DNA of 64,000 nucleotides from Pipra filicauda (lineage: Eukaryota; Chordata; Aves; Passeriformes; Pipridae). Location: contig NW_024104084.1 in NCBI RefSeq assembly GCF_003945595.2, positions 992,001 through 1,056,000 on the forward strand. Direction: 5' to 3'. Shown piece by piece: positions 49,115 through 61,925 of the stretch. The translations under genes and the position numbers were made by a program. Every line of letters starts with the position of its first letter. Position 1 is the first letter of the stretch. Under the pieces are notes generated by a model. It had not been told where the DNA came from, did not search any database, and saw nothing but the letters and a program-made list of their open reading frames with translations.

Positions 49115-52100
49115 TCAATTGAAGCTGAGTGAGATTTTGTTTGCCAAGTTTCCAGCTGCTGCTCAGAGTGAATTTTTATGGCCAAGTTATAAACCTTTGA
49201 AAATAGGAGTTTCTAATGGAAATGCTGACAGACCCTTTATATGGTGACATTAACACTGGCCGCTCTGCAATTGTCCTTGCCTTCTTTTATTTATTTTCCT
49301 CTCTTTGTCCTTAAGGTCCTATCACACTTACTGTGATCCTAGTGAAGAAACAAAGAGAGGGAGGTCAAAATCCCTTAGAAACAGGAACTCTTTGTAAGCT
49401 GATGAAGCAGGTTGGGGAAGGGTGATTTGACTGTGTGAGGACAGAAATGCTGCAAGTTATTGTACCCTCCCACCCCAAAGCCTTTTGTGATGCAAAATAG
49501 TGTTCAATCTCTCAATATATATTGCTTTATCTTTCTTCTTTTTTTTTTCTACTCCCAGTAGCTAAATGTCTTGTGAATGGTGTTCCTCCTCACAGCCAAT
49601 TAATGAGGTAATTTTTTACACTAATAACAAAAGTTAGCTTGAGAGGAGGGGAAAAAAAAGGGAATCATACATTGCATTTTCCTTTTGGTGTTTTGTGTGT
49701 GTTCCAAATATTCAAGCATCTTTCTTAGCTGAAATTAAGTGGTCTTGTAGGGGGAAAATAGTCGTTCCTACCTGTTTATTGAGTAACTCGATTATATTCC
49801 TACAAGTTTTGGATTTACTTGAGAAAGTTTAAATTTCCTTGTGTCTAAATGGCCTTCAGATGAGCCTCAAGCTGTATTTCTGAAGGAAGCAGTCACCTCT
49901 GGTTTGCAGAAAAAAGAGTGGTCAGGAATATGACCTTGTCCATATTTGCTGCCACAAGCTTTTCCTTCGCATATGCAGGTTGGGATGTGGAGCATCCACT
50001 GACCAGCAGAAAACACAGTGAACTCTCTGTGGAGCCCACAAAGGGGTTAACAACCCTGAGGGCACTTGGGAACTCTGCAAAAGATGTGAAATCCTCAGGA
50101 AGGAAAGGGAGGAGAGGATGTGTAAGGAGGGAAACAGAATTCAGTCTTGGCCCTCTCATTTCCTTCTGCTGCCCCTTTGACTCACCAGACAAAAAAGGCA
50201 AGTTTCTGCATTATGTGAGATTTAGCCTGGTCTTATTATTCTTGGAGAAGTTAAGCATAAAGAAGTTCTCTGATTAGAGAGGAGGAAAAATATCTCTGAT
50301 CTTACCTTTTAAATCCTGTTGCTCACCTTTTCTGGCCCTTGCTGATTTGACTTTCCATCAGCAAGCTGTTGTGTACACCAGTGCCTTGGCGGGTATGAGG
50401 AATCAGGATGTCACATTTGTAATGAGAGGTTTCTTATAAACTCCAGGCCATATGCAACTGCCTTGCATGCAAAGGCACTTCCCTGCTGTGGCGGGGGGGG
50501 TCCCAGGCTGGTCCCAGAGTGAGAGAGGCAAGCGTTCAGTCGAAGGATGAACATATGTAGTATCTCTTAAGTATCCTCAGTGAGAAAGGTGATGACGCCT
50601 CCTCCCAAGGGATGACGGATACTTCTCTCCAGCGAGGCAGCATGTTTGCCTGGTGGCACAACTCTCTAAAACCTGTGTGTCTGTACTTCAGGGTTTGTGC
50701 CCTGACTGGAGCTGTATGCACCTGCAGAGCATTTGGCCATCATTGGATTTAATAGATCTCAGTCATGCCTCCCTGCACTCCCCAGAAGGTGGAAGTCAAA
50801 TACATGCCGCATGCTTCAGTGCTCTTCAAACACATGTTTAGCATCTTAACTTTATTTCTTGGTTTCCATTTTGATGGTACACAAAGGGTTTGATGTTTTC
50901 ATTGTTATACACAGTAGCTTAATTTTTTTCCTTGTAGCCTCTGGGCTGTTGCACCACTGTTATGAGATCCCTCCTAGGAACAGCAGGGCAGAAATGTTCT
51001 TTGTTATGTGCTTGAATTTAACTTTCTTCCCCACCCTCCCTTCACTCCCCTCACAGTTTCATTTGCCTCTCTGGTTTTAATTAGCCTTGCTTTTCCAATT
51101 AACATCTCGGTCTGCTGCAGTGAGGCCAAAGAAGGGAACCAGAAAGGCATGGCAAGAACCCCCTTTTCTGAGAAAGACTCATGGCTGAGGCTTGGAGACT
51201 GAATTTTCCCAAGGTGGAGCTGCATTGACTGATTCTTAATAAAAGGAGAATTTGGGGCCCAGTGGCACTGTGGGTTTGTAACAGGCATTGTTCCTTGAAA
51301 ATATTAAGCTCAGTAGGAAGCACATTCCCCCTTGGCCTCTTCTAGTCTCAGGTAGTGATATGGAAACTATCATCATATTTGGACCCCTTGCAACCTGTCC
51401 CTAGGTGGTAATGCTTTATGAATACCACTGAGCAAGCAAAAAGAAGAAAGGAAAAAAAAATAAAATAAAAGATTAAAAGCAAAACCTTTTGGCTTGTCCC
51501 CCAGCACAATCAGCTTGGTATTTTCATTAAAACAAAACCCAAAAATTTGGGGCTGAACAAATCCCTTAATTGGGACTTAAAGATTTTTTTTCAGATATTT
51601 ATTGAAAGTATCAAACTGCTGTTAGTGTGACACCTTTTTCCTCTCTAGCATGACACTTGCTTCGGATGATGCGAGTCTGGGTTTACCTCCCTGGTAGCAC
51701 CACTCCTGTAAATGTCCAGCAAATAGTGGGACACAGGCATGGTTGCAGTGTGGTGTCCTGGTCTAGCAAACCTCCCAAAGTGGTTCCCCTGGTCCCAGAC
51801 CTTCCATAATGACCCCGTCCTTTCATAAGTGGTCACAGCAGGTCACAATCAGGGGAAAAGGAACCTGGATCATGTTTGTTCCCTGCAGGGAAAGGTGGTG
51901 ATAGTGACTTCCTGGAAGTGATCTTCTGTCCAGCTTTCCTTTCTCTGTCCAGACTGTGCTCCCTGGCTGTAACAGTGTAGCTCTTTTAGGAAGAAATATA
52001 GCTGGGTGCTGATCTGCAGCCACGAAGTCCTTCATCCTAGTGTGTCTTAGCAGGAATCAAAGCTTTTCAGGAAAGAAATTTAGGCAGAAATTATATACGT

Positions 52101-54727
52101 GAATGTTTGTATTCAGAGTGGGTATTTTTGCATGCAAGTGCTATTTCTAGATAAATACAGTCTTTTTAGAATATCCCTTTCTAGAGAATATCTTTTGGTC
52201 TGATACAGCCAATATCTACTCATTGGCACAACCAAAGTGTGAAAAATGACTTTGATCAGGATGAAGAATCTACCTAAATAAGGACAAATTAACATTGCAT
52301 AGAACACTTTTCCACTGGTGTTCTTGGGCAGAATAAACTATCAGAGCTTTAATTTTTTCTCTCTGTCCCCCTTCCTGTCTCTGCTCATTTTCCTAGCTGT
52401 GATCATGCATCCTTAATTCCATTCAGATTTCTTTCCTCTGAGAAGATGGTATTAAATTAATAGCTTTGCTGGAAATACAAAAAAGAACGTAGCCAATACA
52501 TAAAGTACCTGGAGAATTAGCACTTTGCTGAAGAAATTAATAATTACAACAATATGAATCTCATTGCTTTGCCCAGCCCACCAAGAAATTAACAAGTCTC
52601 TTACCCTCTAGAGATAAAAATCTTATTTTAATCTGTCAGGAATACACTTTTGTTGCTTTTGCAATATCAATGTCAATGCTGGGGTGGGGGGTGGGGTAGA
52701 AGACCCTACATAATGGAATGGAATTTTAATCTAAATATTTGATCACATCATTCTCTGCTGAGATTTTATTTTTCTTTATGTTACTTCTAACAGTTTATTT
52801 TTCCCTCTTCTCAGTAGGATTGTGTAGGTTTAGTCACACTTCCAGAACAACTCTCTTTTAGATCCTGGATTCAGCCCTGGAAGGGTTATTATTAATAGTG
52901 ATGTTTCTCAGTAAACTTGCCTCCCAAGGTTGCTCTAACCAAGATTGTTTAGAAAACTCCACTGGGATACTTGTAAGGGACACCTTGGGTCTAATGTACT
53001 AGTGTTTAATGGACAAATCTATTTAGGTCCCTGTGTTAATATAAAACTGTTTTGTTAGTTGTGAAGCAGGCACAAAGCACTACTAATAACAGCTGTGAAA
53101 CAGAGCTAATTTGGGCATCAGTGGCCACCTGAATACTGGAAATTCGGGACGCTCTTAAAACCTCTCTGTTCTTGATGAGTAAAATTGGATTGATGTAAAT
53201 TTCATTATTAAAACAGAAATGCTAACTTCCCATGAAATTTCCTTTTCTCTTCTTTGAAAGCAAAAATTACATTTTGCTAGAGAGGAAAGCACAATTTGAC
53301 AGCTAGAGAGAAGAATATTCCCTGCTTTTCCATGACTTGTGTGGGAAGGCTTATCCCAGGCTGGTCTTGTAATTCAAAAGGATTTGGAGCCTGTACTAAT
53401 GCGATGATGACAATATTGGTGCTATTAATTTTGTATTTCGCTCTGCCTTATCCTGCCATGCTGCAGCTGTAGGACTGCACAGACTTGGCTCCTGCTCTGT
53501 TGGGACAAGATGATCTCCCCAGCTCATGGGGGTACTTATTTTCCCTAGTAAAGTGTTGCGGTGACCAGAGCTGCAGCAGAAGCGGGGAGTCAGTGGAGAT
53601 TTCTGAGCAAAGAGAGGCATTTTGTACCTTCAGCCCTGCAGGTTGCAATGTGGGATGAAATTGCCTCAGAGTCCAGCCAGCTCCCTGGCTTGCCTTGGTG
53701 TGACAAAGAGAAAGGAGGTTACTGAGAGTAGGGAGGAAGGGATAAGAGAAACACCAAACCATGACCTGGCCACTTTATTCCTACCCCAGGTTTTCTTCTA
53801 TCCAGCTCTTTTTAAAATCACATTTCCTACCACAGGTCACAAAAACGGTCTTTGTCCTTTTCTTCCCACATTGAGTAATACCGTGGCTCTGGATTTCCTA
53901 CTCGCAAGACTAAATACTCAAATGCTTGGTTCTGTTTCAGGATTTGGCTCAAGGGTTGCTTTGTGAGCACTATGGCAGGGAAAGTAACGACCCCATTTGG
54001 AGAGAAAGTGTGGGGTAAAAAAATAGAGGGTGTTTTTTATGAAATACTTCTGAAAGAAACCTTGTAGAAGGGCAACAAGTTTTAGATGATTTGGCATTTT
54101 TTTCTCTGGGACAACTGGATGGAGAAAAGTTTTTGAATAATGGGGAACTAGAGAACACTGGAATGTTGATGGTGTATAGGCGTTGGGTGGCAACACAGGC
54201 AAGATACAACACAAAGAGCAAAAGGTCAGCTGACCAGTGCACCCTCTGTTTCTTCACTGCTGTGCTTTTAAAGGATGCATTGCTTTGGTTTTTCTTTCTG
54301 CACTGTGTGGTGGGTAATGCCCACTTGTTGTGTGCTGCCCTGGTAACCTGTGTGCATCAGTGTAGCTTGCTGGGCTGTGACCCTGTGAATATCACTTTCA
54401 GTGGCATGGGTCCACCCTGTTGCTTTTGCCTCTATGGTGCCTTATAGGCTCTCCTGTAACTGACAGGTGCACTTCTCTGGGGACTTATTTGTCAACCTGG
54501 AATTTCCCTTCCTCTGCTTTAGCAAAAACCTATCGACACGATTAGCATGGGGACTGCTGATTCACCAAGTGGGAAACAAGAGGAGAATGTTTATTTGCTA
54601 ATATCAGACGTCAGTTCAAAGTAGTCTTTGACCCTTGATCAGGTCTCAGGAAATGAAGCTAAGTGATACCTCGTCCAGTTTACTTTGACAAAAGAAGCAA
54701 AACATTTTTATAAACTATATAGAGGTT
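49115..54727. other. Intronic sequence
   Basis: Includes the exon-like segment 49559-49607, a G-rich run at 52681-52696 (three G-runs only) and an A-rich stretch at 51440-51485. The 119-codon ORF at 49918-50277 and the 114/118-codon ORFs at 53622-53966 and 54091-54447 have no recognised product and are treated as chance. Confidence 0.45.
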
Positions 54728-54782
54728 TAAAAACAAACAAATAAATAAACAAACAAAAACAAAACCCAAACAAAAACAAAAC
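54728..54782 (+). repeat. (AAAC)n / A-C-only tract
   Basis: AAAC and AAAT units followed by AAAACCC. Simple repeat, same class as 28943-29034. Confidence 0.9.
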
Positions 54783-55413
54783 ATGGAGAACCCTTCTACC
54801 TGGTGACAATTGGTAGCAAGGAATCTCCACGTATTGTCTCTTTGAAGATATCTTCATACATCTTTGTGACTTTTCACTTAAAACACTAACCTAATCCCTT
54901 TCAATTTTCAAGGAGAATTGAAAGAGGATATGAAAAAAACCACCACCAAAACAGCAGAAAGCCTTAATGCCAACAGACGGGTAAAAAGTGTATAAATTAC
55001 ACTGCCAAAAGACCTTACTGATGGCAAGTTGGTATTTCCCTGACAAAATAATATGAAAGGTGTTTCATTTGTGGGATAAATTAATTGTTGGCAGCATGAA
55101 AAATCCATAGTGTATAACAGAATCCACCAACCCTTTCCTCGGTTGGATTTTAAATCACATAAATCACAACGAACAAAAGTATTGTGGGCTTTTAATGGTG
55201 GCTAAACTAAGATTTTTACAGAGCTGATTACAATTTTCATGATATCTGTTCTTTATATAAACTGGATGAGAGTGGATGTGTTCTAAAGTCTGAGGCAGAA
55301 GATGACTGAAGTGTCTCCCTAAAACCCCTCTGAATTTTGTGGATACATTAAATTGTTGCCTAAAGTAGAGTCTTAATCAGTTGTTGGTGCAAATGCCTGG
55401 TGAACAGCCACCA
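54783..55413. other. Intronic sequence, nothing identified
   Basis: No exon, repeat or regulatory motif stands out. Confidence 0.5.
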
Positions 55414-55488
55414 GTTGATCCAAACCTCACTGATGTTAGCAGGGATCTTCCTATTACCTTCAGTGGCTTTGCACACAGGTCCCAGGGA
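55414..55488 (+). repeat. Ancient amniote palindromic repeat remnant
   Basis: 'gatccaaacctcactgatgt', 'agggatcttcctattacctt', 'cagtggctttgcacacagg' follow the old unit 'gatccaaagcccattgaagt', 'gggagtctttccattgactt', 'caatgggctttggatcagg'. Recognised by eye. Confidence 0.5.
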
Positions 55489-58400
55489 TGTTTTTTGGAA
55501 GAGCTAAACAAATCCCTTTATGGATTGTTGTCTCCCATGTAAAAATCTGTTTGGTCCCAGTAGATTTCCTCAAAGTACTTGAAATGTTGCTGATCTTGTG
55601 AGTGTATTTTGCCTTCTGCTTCCACTCCTACCTCTCTGGCATCTGGCACCTTCAAACAGTTACAGCAGAGGGTTCACACAGCTGTGAATGGCCCATGAAA
55701 GCAAGCAGCTTGGGATTTTCCTTCCCAGCTTAAAACCCACACAAAGGGACTAGCAAAAAAGGATCTCAGGGTCAATTTCCAGCTGAGGATCGTGTTCGTC
55801 TCTTGGAGAGCATTACTCCCGTGTCATTTTTCGTGTCTCTGGTCATCCATGTGTACTCCTGTCTTCTTGCCTTCCTGTGCTACCCATGAATGTGCAGCCC
55901 TTAAGTGGGAGTTTGGTCATGGTGCTCCCAGAGCAGAATCTCTCACCGCAGTAAGGGGAATGGAAGAGGTGTTGGGTAGATACACAGTGGCAGAAGTTCA
56001 GATAAATGAATCCTTGTCTGCTACACTTCCCTCCTAAATTTCCTTACTAGCATCCTGGTGAGCTGAGTCTCCATTTCTAGTCTGATGATAGAAACAGATG
56101 ATCTTTTAATGGTTCCAGTGGTGGGAATGTTGTTCCCTTGTCTTCCAATGAGGAGTTTAGAAACCGACAGGTAATTAGCAGGAGCAGCTGTTCATATGAA
56201 TAGACCTATGTCCAGGTTTCCCCTCTTCAACTGTTATGCTCTGTGGAAACAAGGAAAAATTATATCAGTGCAAGGGCAACTTCATTTCAAGTTCTTTTTC
56301 CTCTCCTCCATCACTTCGAGTAGTTCCAACAATACTGCTGTGGTGGCAAGTACTGTTTAAAGCTGAGACCTGCAAAAGAATGAGACCTTTGACATTTGTG
56401 TCAAAGGATGCGGAATTTATCCATTTTGCTATACTATATGGCACCTACATGCTTTTTCATCTCTTACTTGAAATCTAGAATTATGAAATTTCAGTTTGCA
56501 AGTGTTTTTGTCCAGAAAGTACAACTGAATGGGTTAAAACAATCTGTTGCATAGACAGCTCTAAATAGAAGAAGATAAAAGTAAATTTTTAAGAGTTCTT
56601 TGGGGGGGATTTTCTGCTTTGGTGTCTTCTATGTCAACATTTTGTGCGGCGGGTGGGAAAGGAAAGAAATACGCTAGAGGCTTCAGTATAAATTAAGACG
56701 TGCTTCCCAAATCATTAAAGGGAACTGTTAATATTCACAGACACTTCTAGGGGTCAGTTCAGCCTACCTAGGATCTGAATTGCCATCTGGCTATGCCAAT
56801 CTCTGCTCATTCAATATATAGTGAACTTAGGGACTAGACTCCTAATACTAAGATGCTGTTTCCAATTCTGTATTAATATTCTACTCAGATGTGGAAGATT
56901 GTACTTCCATTAGAATCGTCTAATTCAGAGGGTGGTTTTTTTAATGTGTGCTGTTGCCTTGTCAAAACGAGTTCTACTGGTGATGTAGTAATTCAGGTTG
57001 TAAAGTTATGCATCAATAATTGCTGCTGGGTTCAGTGCGAGTCAGGACCCTACAGGGTTTAGTGTCTCATGAATGTACTGAGATGTCCTTTGCCTTTGAG
57101 ATTTTTCCAGTTTGGGAAAGGGGTAGAGAGGGGTGGCAGAGAAGTGGGGTAAAGGAAGGCTTGTTCACCAGTAACTGTAGTACAGCTGTGAAGAGAACAG
57201 GTGATTCAGTCTTGTGTTTTTGACTGCTGGTTCCTGATTCACTCAAGCTGAGGTGTCAGGTTAGAAGCTAATCTCCTTCAGTTCACTCTGCAGTCAATGA
57301 AATCTCTTGAAGCGTTTCTGAAGGACAGGTTACTTAAGAGCCTGAAGTTAATGAGATAAATTGAACAGTTGGTGCCCCTTTAAGTTGCTGTCAGTTCTGC
57401 CCATTGAAATCTCCAACATGCTTTTGGTACGGCAGCATGACAAATCCTAGGCAACAGTAATGATGACTTTAGTCTCTCCAACACCAGTTAGCCAATATAA
57501 TATAAAAGTGTTAGTACTAGGGGTTTTTGGGTTAGTTCTTTTGGTTAGATATGCAATTTCTCTAGCTGCAAGAAGTGCTCCATGCAAGAAGAGCTCCATC
57601 AATAGCTCTGGAAACCATACTCGGTTTTGTTAATTGGATCCTCTCTGTTTTCTAAATTAAGGGAGAAATGCTGGAGCTAAGGAAGAGGCTGAAGCACCCC
57701 TTTTCCCTATTCACTCTGCAGCACTTCTGCAGCTGCAACCATTGTTTTTCCAAGTAATTTCCAGGAACGCAGACAAAGGAGATTACGTGAGCACTACAGT
57801 GGCCTCTCTGAAGGGGCAGTGTGATTAAATATGTTGATTAGAAATTTGCTGCTAACCTCTGATAGCAGTTGCATGGGCCAAAGAGAAAAGTCAGCTGTAG
57901 GTGAAAAAAGCCGCCTTTTAAGAAGAATTGCAGGCACATTTCTGTCAAATACTTACAGGAGTATAACATAACTAACAAATGAGAAATGAGCTAAGAAGTT
58001 TTCTAGATAAGAGATTTACCATATAAAAAACACATGTGTGAATTTACATGTTCTGTGTCTATTCTGTTCCTGGACATTGTGGTAGCCCCTGCCTACTGTG
58101 CTGCTGACTACAGATGCTCAAATACATCGGTTGTCCTAGCCATGAGCAAATTTTTGACCTTCATATCTTCTGATCCACCTAGCAATATGGTCATTCTGGC
58201 AAACTGTAAAGGAGCTCAGTTTTTTCTTGGAGAGGAATATCTTTTTTACACTAAAGTGTATATTTAGAGTTTTATACTGTCCACTGCAGGAACATCGCTT
58301 ATAAAGAACTGAGGTGAAGAACTAAGGGTCCCTGCAGCATTTGCAGAACACAATTAGATAGTCAACATGGAAGGGCTTCTCTCCTTGCAGCATATAAAGG

Positions 58401-58633
58401 ATGACAGAGGAAGAAGTCTGGCTGGTGTACTTTTGCTCTTATGAAGCACAATATTTGTACATTTTCTGGAATTGGTAAAATCTAGAAACAGGTACATATT
58501 TTCAAAAGTCTCATTGGCAAGAGTTTAGACTATTTGTATTGCTTAGGTGTCATGATCGGTTGTACTTGTGGTTTTGTAAGCATTCAGTAGGAAATAATAC
58601 TCTGATGCTTTCTTTTTTTTTTTTTCTTTTTAG
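55489..58633. other. Intronic sequence
   Basis: No interspersed repeat or gene recognised. Ends in a long pyrimidine tract (58609-58630) that precedes the candidate microexon. Confidence 0.5.
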
Positions 58634-58660
58634 TATATAGACAAATTCTACAGCAGCATG
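58634..58660 (+). other. Candidate 27-nt in-frame microexon
   Basis: A possible branch point CTGAT (adenine 58605, 29 nt upstream) is followed by an uninterrupted pyrimidine tract with no AG, then ctttttag. A 27-nt segment follows, then the donor ATG|gtaagg. In phase 0, the phase left by the CELF4 exon, it reads YIDKFYSSM with no stop and keeps the frame. The signals and size fit neuronal microexons, but T-rich tracts are common here and chance pairing cannot be excluded. A second frame (YRQILQQH) is also open. Confidence 0.28.
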
Positions 58661-60179
58661 GTAAGGGAAACATTTTGAACATAATGTACTCTTCTGGCGT
58701 TGCCTCATTTTTCCTTCATGTTTATCTTCTCCTGATTTTGTACCTTGGACTCAAATTTCGAGCTATTCAGGCATCATGAATGTGTTTGCATGCTGGGGTT
58801 CTAGAATGAGCCAGAGGGCTGGGCGAGCTAACATATTATGCACAATAAATTTCCTCACATTATCTAGAGAAAACCTGTGATGATGCCAAGATTTTGAATA
58901 TTATTTTCCCATGTCCCAGTGATTTAAGAGCAGAGTTGGACACTTCTGTTAAATTTTTAGGCCAAGAATTGTGTGGGAGATTAACTAATTTGGGTAAAAT
59001 TTTATGCTTATTTTGGATAATAATGAGATATGAAATATGATACTAGGATGTCCATCTTGACAGAATATCACAATTTTCTGGCACTAGGTGGCCTCTATCT
59101 CAACAGAAATTTTACCATTCAACTAACTACCTGTGAATAAAAGATGCTTCACTAGGTCAACAGAACAGATCATAAGCTTTTGAACAAGACCAGACTAAGT
59201 TTGGTCCCTTGGGTTGCTGAATAATTGAGCAGACAGATGTGACAAAAATTGACAAAACACAACTTTTGAGGCTGTTGTCACTTTTGTTACACTGCACAGG
59301 AAAAGAGTGTTTTACATGAAGAGTTTTACAGAGAGAAGTACAGAAATTTTTATTTCTCCATGTGTTCCATTAGCAACAGTATTTTTTTTCTTTCGATTCG
59401 TTGTGGAACACCTACAGGCTCAATCCTTCTCCAGTGTGTCCCCACTGAAACCGGGAATTAAGCTGTCCTCCACAAGATAAACCCCGTTTGTCATGGCAGG
59501 TCTGTATGTGGCACTTTGAACTGTTGTGTATGGCCAGAGGCTCTTCTGTCTTGAAAGGAAGTGGATTTCCATCTTAGGCATGCAGAGTCTTTTTCATCCT
59601 AGACAGGACTCCTTGCTTTAGCGATGCCTTGACTTTTCCTGTTGCTGTATGTCTGCACTCCCAATGCTGCTTCCTAGTGCTTCACAGGCAAGGACGGGAA
59701 CAGCCATGGTTACATATAATGCTACCAGTGGGGCTCAAGAGCTTCAAAGGCATTTAGAAAATATGCCAGGCCTAGAAGATCAGCGTGTACAATAACAAAA
59801 GAAGTGGATAAATGCACAAGAGTGTATAGGAGTCAGAAGACTACAGTGTCAGGATTCAGGAGCTGGCAATGTATGCAGCTCAACCAGTTAACCAGTATAG
59901 CCCATTATTTTGCTTTAAATTGTCATCCATTTTTCTTACTCATTTTTTAAATCTATTTACTTTCTATATTTTTCATTTTTTGTAAACAAATGAGTAAAAT
60001 CAGAGCCAATATCATTATAGTGCAGAGGTCAAGAAGCTACACCTTCAAAAATAACGAGGATACTTTTTGATTCTTTCTTAAGTTTGATTTTATGAGAACA
60101 TGAGTCTTAAACTTTTTGTATTGCAGCGCTATTTACCATTCTTGCCTTTTTTCCAATCCGTTGAACTGAGTGGCCAAGT
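58661..60179. other. Intronic sequence, nothing identified
   Basis: AT-rich; no gene, repeat family or motif stands out. Confidence 0.5.
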
Positions 60180-60218
60180 TTCTCTCTCTCTCTCTCTTTT
60201 TTTTTTTCTTTTTCAGGA
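60180..60218 (+). repeat. (TC)n plus T-rich pyrimidine tract
   Basis: About nine TC units run into a T-run ending 'ctttttcag'. It would make an excellent acceptor, but the next bases, GAGTAAG, offer no convincing exon. Confidence 0.8.
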
Positions 60219-60464
60219 GTAAGCCCTCTCAAATGTATTCAGTTCTTACAAATTTAATGAAAATAAGGCTGTGGATAGAGGAGGGAAAGCCTGATTTCCA
60301 CTGAGTTGAGATTAAGCACATTATTTTAACAGCAGAGAAAGCAAAGTGGGAGGGAGACTGGAAAAATTAATGTTCTGTAGTTCCACCACTGGTTCACCTA
60401 GTTGCAGAATTCCTAGCAATCTGCTCCTTCAGAAGCCTAATATTATTTAAAAACATAAAAAAAT

Positions 60465-60480
60465 GGGGGGGGGGGGGGGG
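60465..60480 (+). repeat. G16 homopolymer
   Basis: Sixteen consecutive G after an A-rich stretch. Likely length-polymorphic, and able to form G-quadruplexes. The exact length in an assembly is often unreliable. Confidence 0.9.
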
Positions 60481-61807
60481 TTGAGTAGAAGGATGAGTAA
60501 AAGAACTGTATCAAAATTTTGGACAGAATTGGAGACATAATGTATCCATACTAGGGAAGAAATTGTACATATAACTTGAACAAAGTTCACTGAGGTCCCA
60601 TCCAACCAATAGGAGCTGCTTGGTCCTTTTGCATCCCATACCTTTACAGAGAGCAGATCTGCTGATCTGACCTGAGTACAAGATATCTTTCACCACTGCT
60701 GCAGCAGGACTGCCAGGATATAGCTGCCATCAACAGAGACATCCATCCAATCCTTACTGGTAAATTGGAGCAGAGATCACATGCTTTTTCAGGCTAATGA
60801 TGATATAAGGGTGTACAATCCACGGGTTGCCACTGCAGCAGCTCCAGGCAAGCACAGCCTCTGCTACTGAAAAAAGAGGGAGGAAGGAAATTTTCAAAAT
60901 TCACCTAGTCTTTTCCCATCATAAGTGATCTTTCTCCTCCAGTGGCTTCACAGGTAATATCAAAGCCAAGTACTGCTGCCACTGAGACTTGGTAAACCTG
61001 CCATAGCACAGCTCAGTTTTCACTCAGTTACCTGGGCCTCTCATAGGTATAGTCAAAAGTGGGAAAATGTCTTGCAGTGGTCTGAATGCCTCTTTGTCCC
61101 TCAGCTCTCTGTCCAAGCAATGTAGCATCAATCTAGACAGAAAATCAACCTTTTAAACAAAAAAGAAGTAAAACCTGCAGAAGGATTTTTTTTTATCAGT
61201 GCTCTTACTACTTGGAGGAAAAGCATTTGTCTGAATTATGGCGCTGTAAGTCTCCTTTTCAAAGAGCTCTCTGAATATATTTGTGTTTTCCTTTCAGATG
61301 CTCATTGCTGAAAGTTAAGAAATCCCCAATAAACAGCAGTATTTATTTATTAAGTTATAGGTGTGAATGTGAAGAATAAAATGAATATTTAATGTACAGG
61401 AGCTCTTGCTTAATATATGTGGAATTGATTCTTTTTTTATTATTATTCTTGTCATAATGATCACTGCTTATTTCACATTGAAATCTGCTTCTGATGATTA
61501 GTTCTAAACAGACACTTTTTCTGTGATTAGCATCATTGGACATATCATTACAGGCAATCAAAGATTTTGATCTTAAATACTTTTTGATAATAAATTTGAT
61601 GTTTTATTGAGTGTTATTGGCAGTGTGATAGATGCAGGAGACAAATTCTGCATTGTATATCATCAGGGAAAACATGGACTAAATAACTTAGCACAAAAAA
61701 TATTTACTATTCAGAAAAAAACAAACAGCTATATTCAGAGGAAAAGTCTTTCTAACTAGTTCTTCTGTAATGTGCAATTTAGGATTGACATGCCATCTAA
61801 TCTATAA
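60481..61807. other. Intronic sequence, nothing identified
   Basis: Only chance-length ORFs. No repeat recognised. Confidence 0.5.
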
Positions 61808-61925
61808 CAGTGGATTACACCACCTTCCTTACTGCTGCATTCAAATATTGAGCCTAGTTTGAAGTATTGATTCAGCTGCCTTCAGTCACTAGAAATATGA
61901 CAGTTTATACCAGCTATCTGGTTAG
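61808..61925 (+). repeat. Ancient amniote palindromic repeat remnant
   Basis: 'gccttcagtcactagaaata' followed by 'gacagtttataccagctatc' and 'tgg' resembles 'gacttcaatggagttacg' and 'ccgatttacaccagctgagg' of the old amniote unit. 'gattacaccaccttcc' upstream may belong to it. Confidence 0.45.

Noticed and set aside
49918..50277. 119-codon + strand ORF with a hydrophobic start resembling a signal peptide
   Set aside because: Composition changes to random-looking sequence after the start; no homologue recognised.
52681..52696. G-rich run GGGGTGGGGGGTGGGG
   Set aside because: Only three separated G-runs, so it misses the standard four-run quadruplex rule.
53622..54447. Two + strand ORFs of 114 and 118 codons
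   Set aside because: No recognised product; Cys/Phe/Leu-rich translation typical of T-rich non-coding DNA.
60180..60240. Ideal pyrimidine tract and CAG as an acceptor
   Set aside because: No donor follows at a useful distance, and GAGTAAG gives an immediate stop in one frame.
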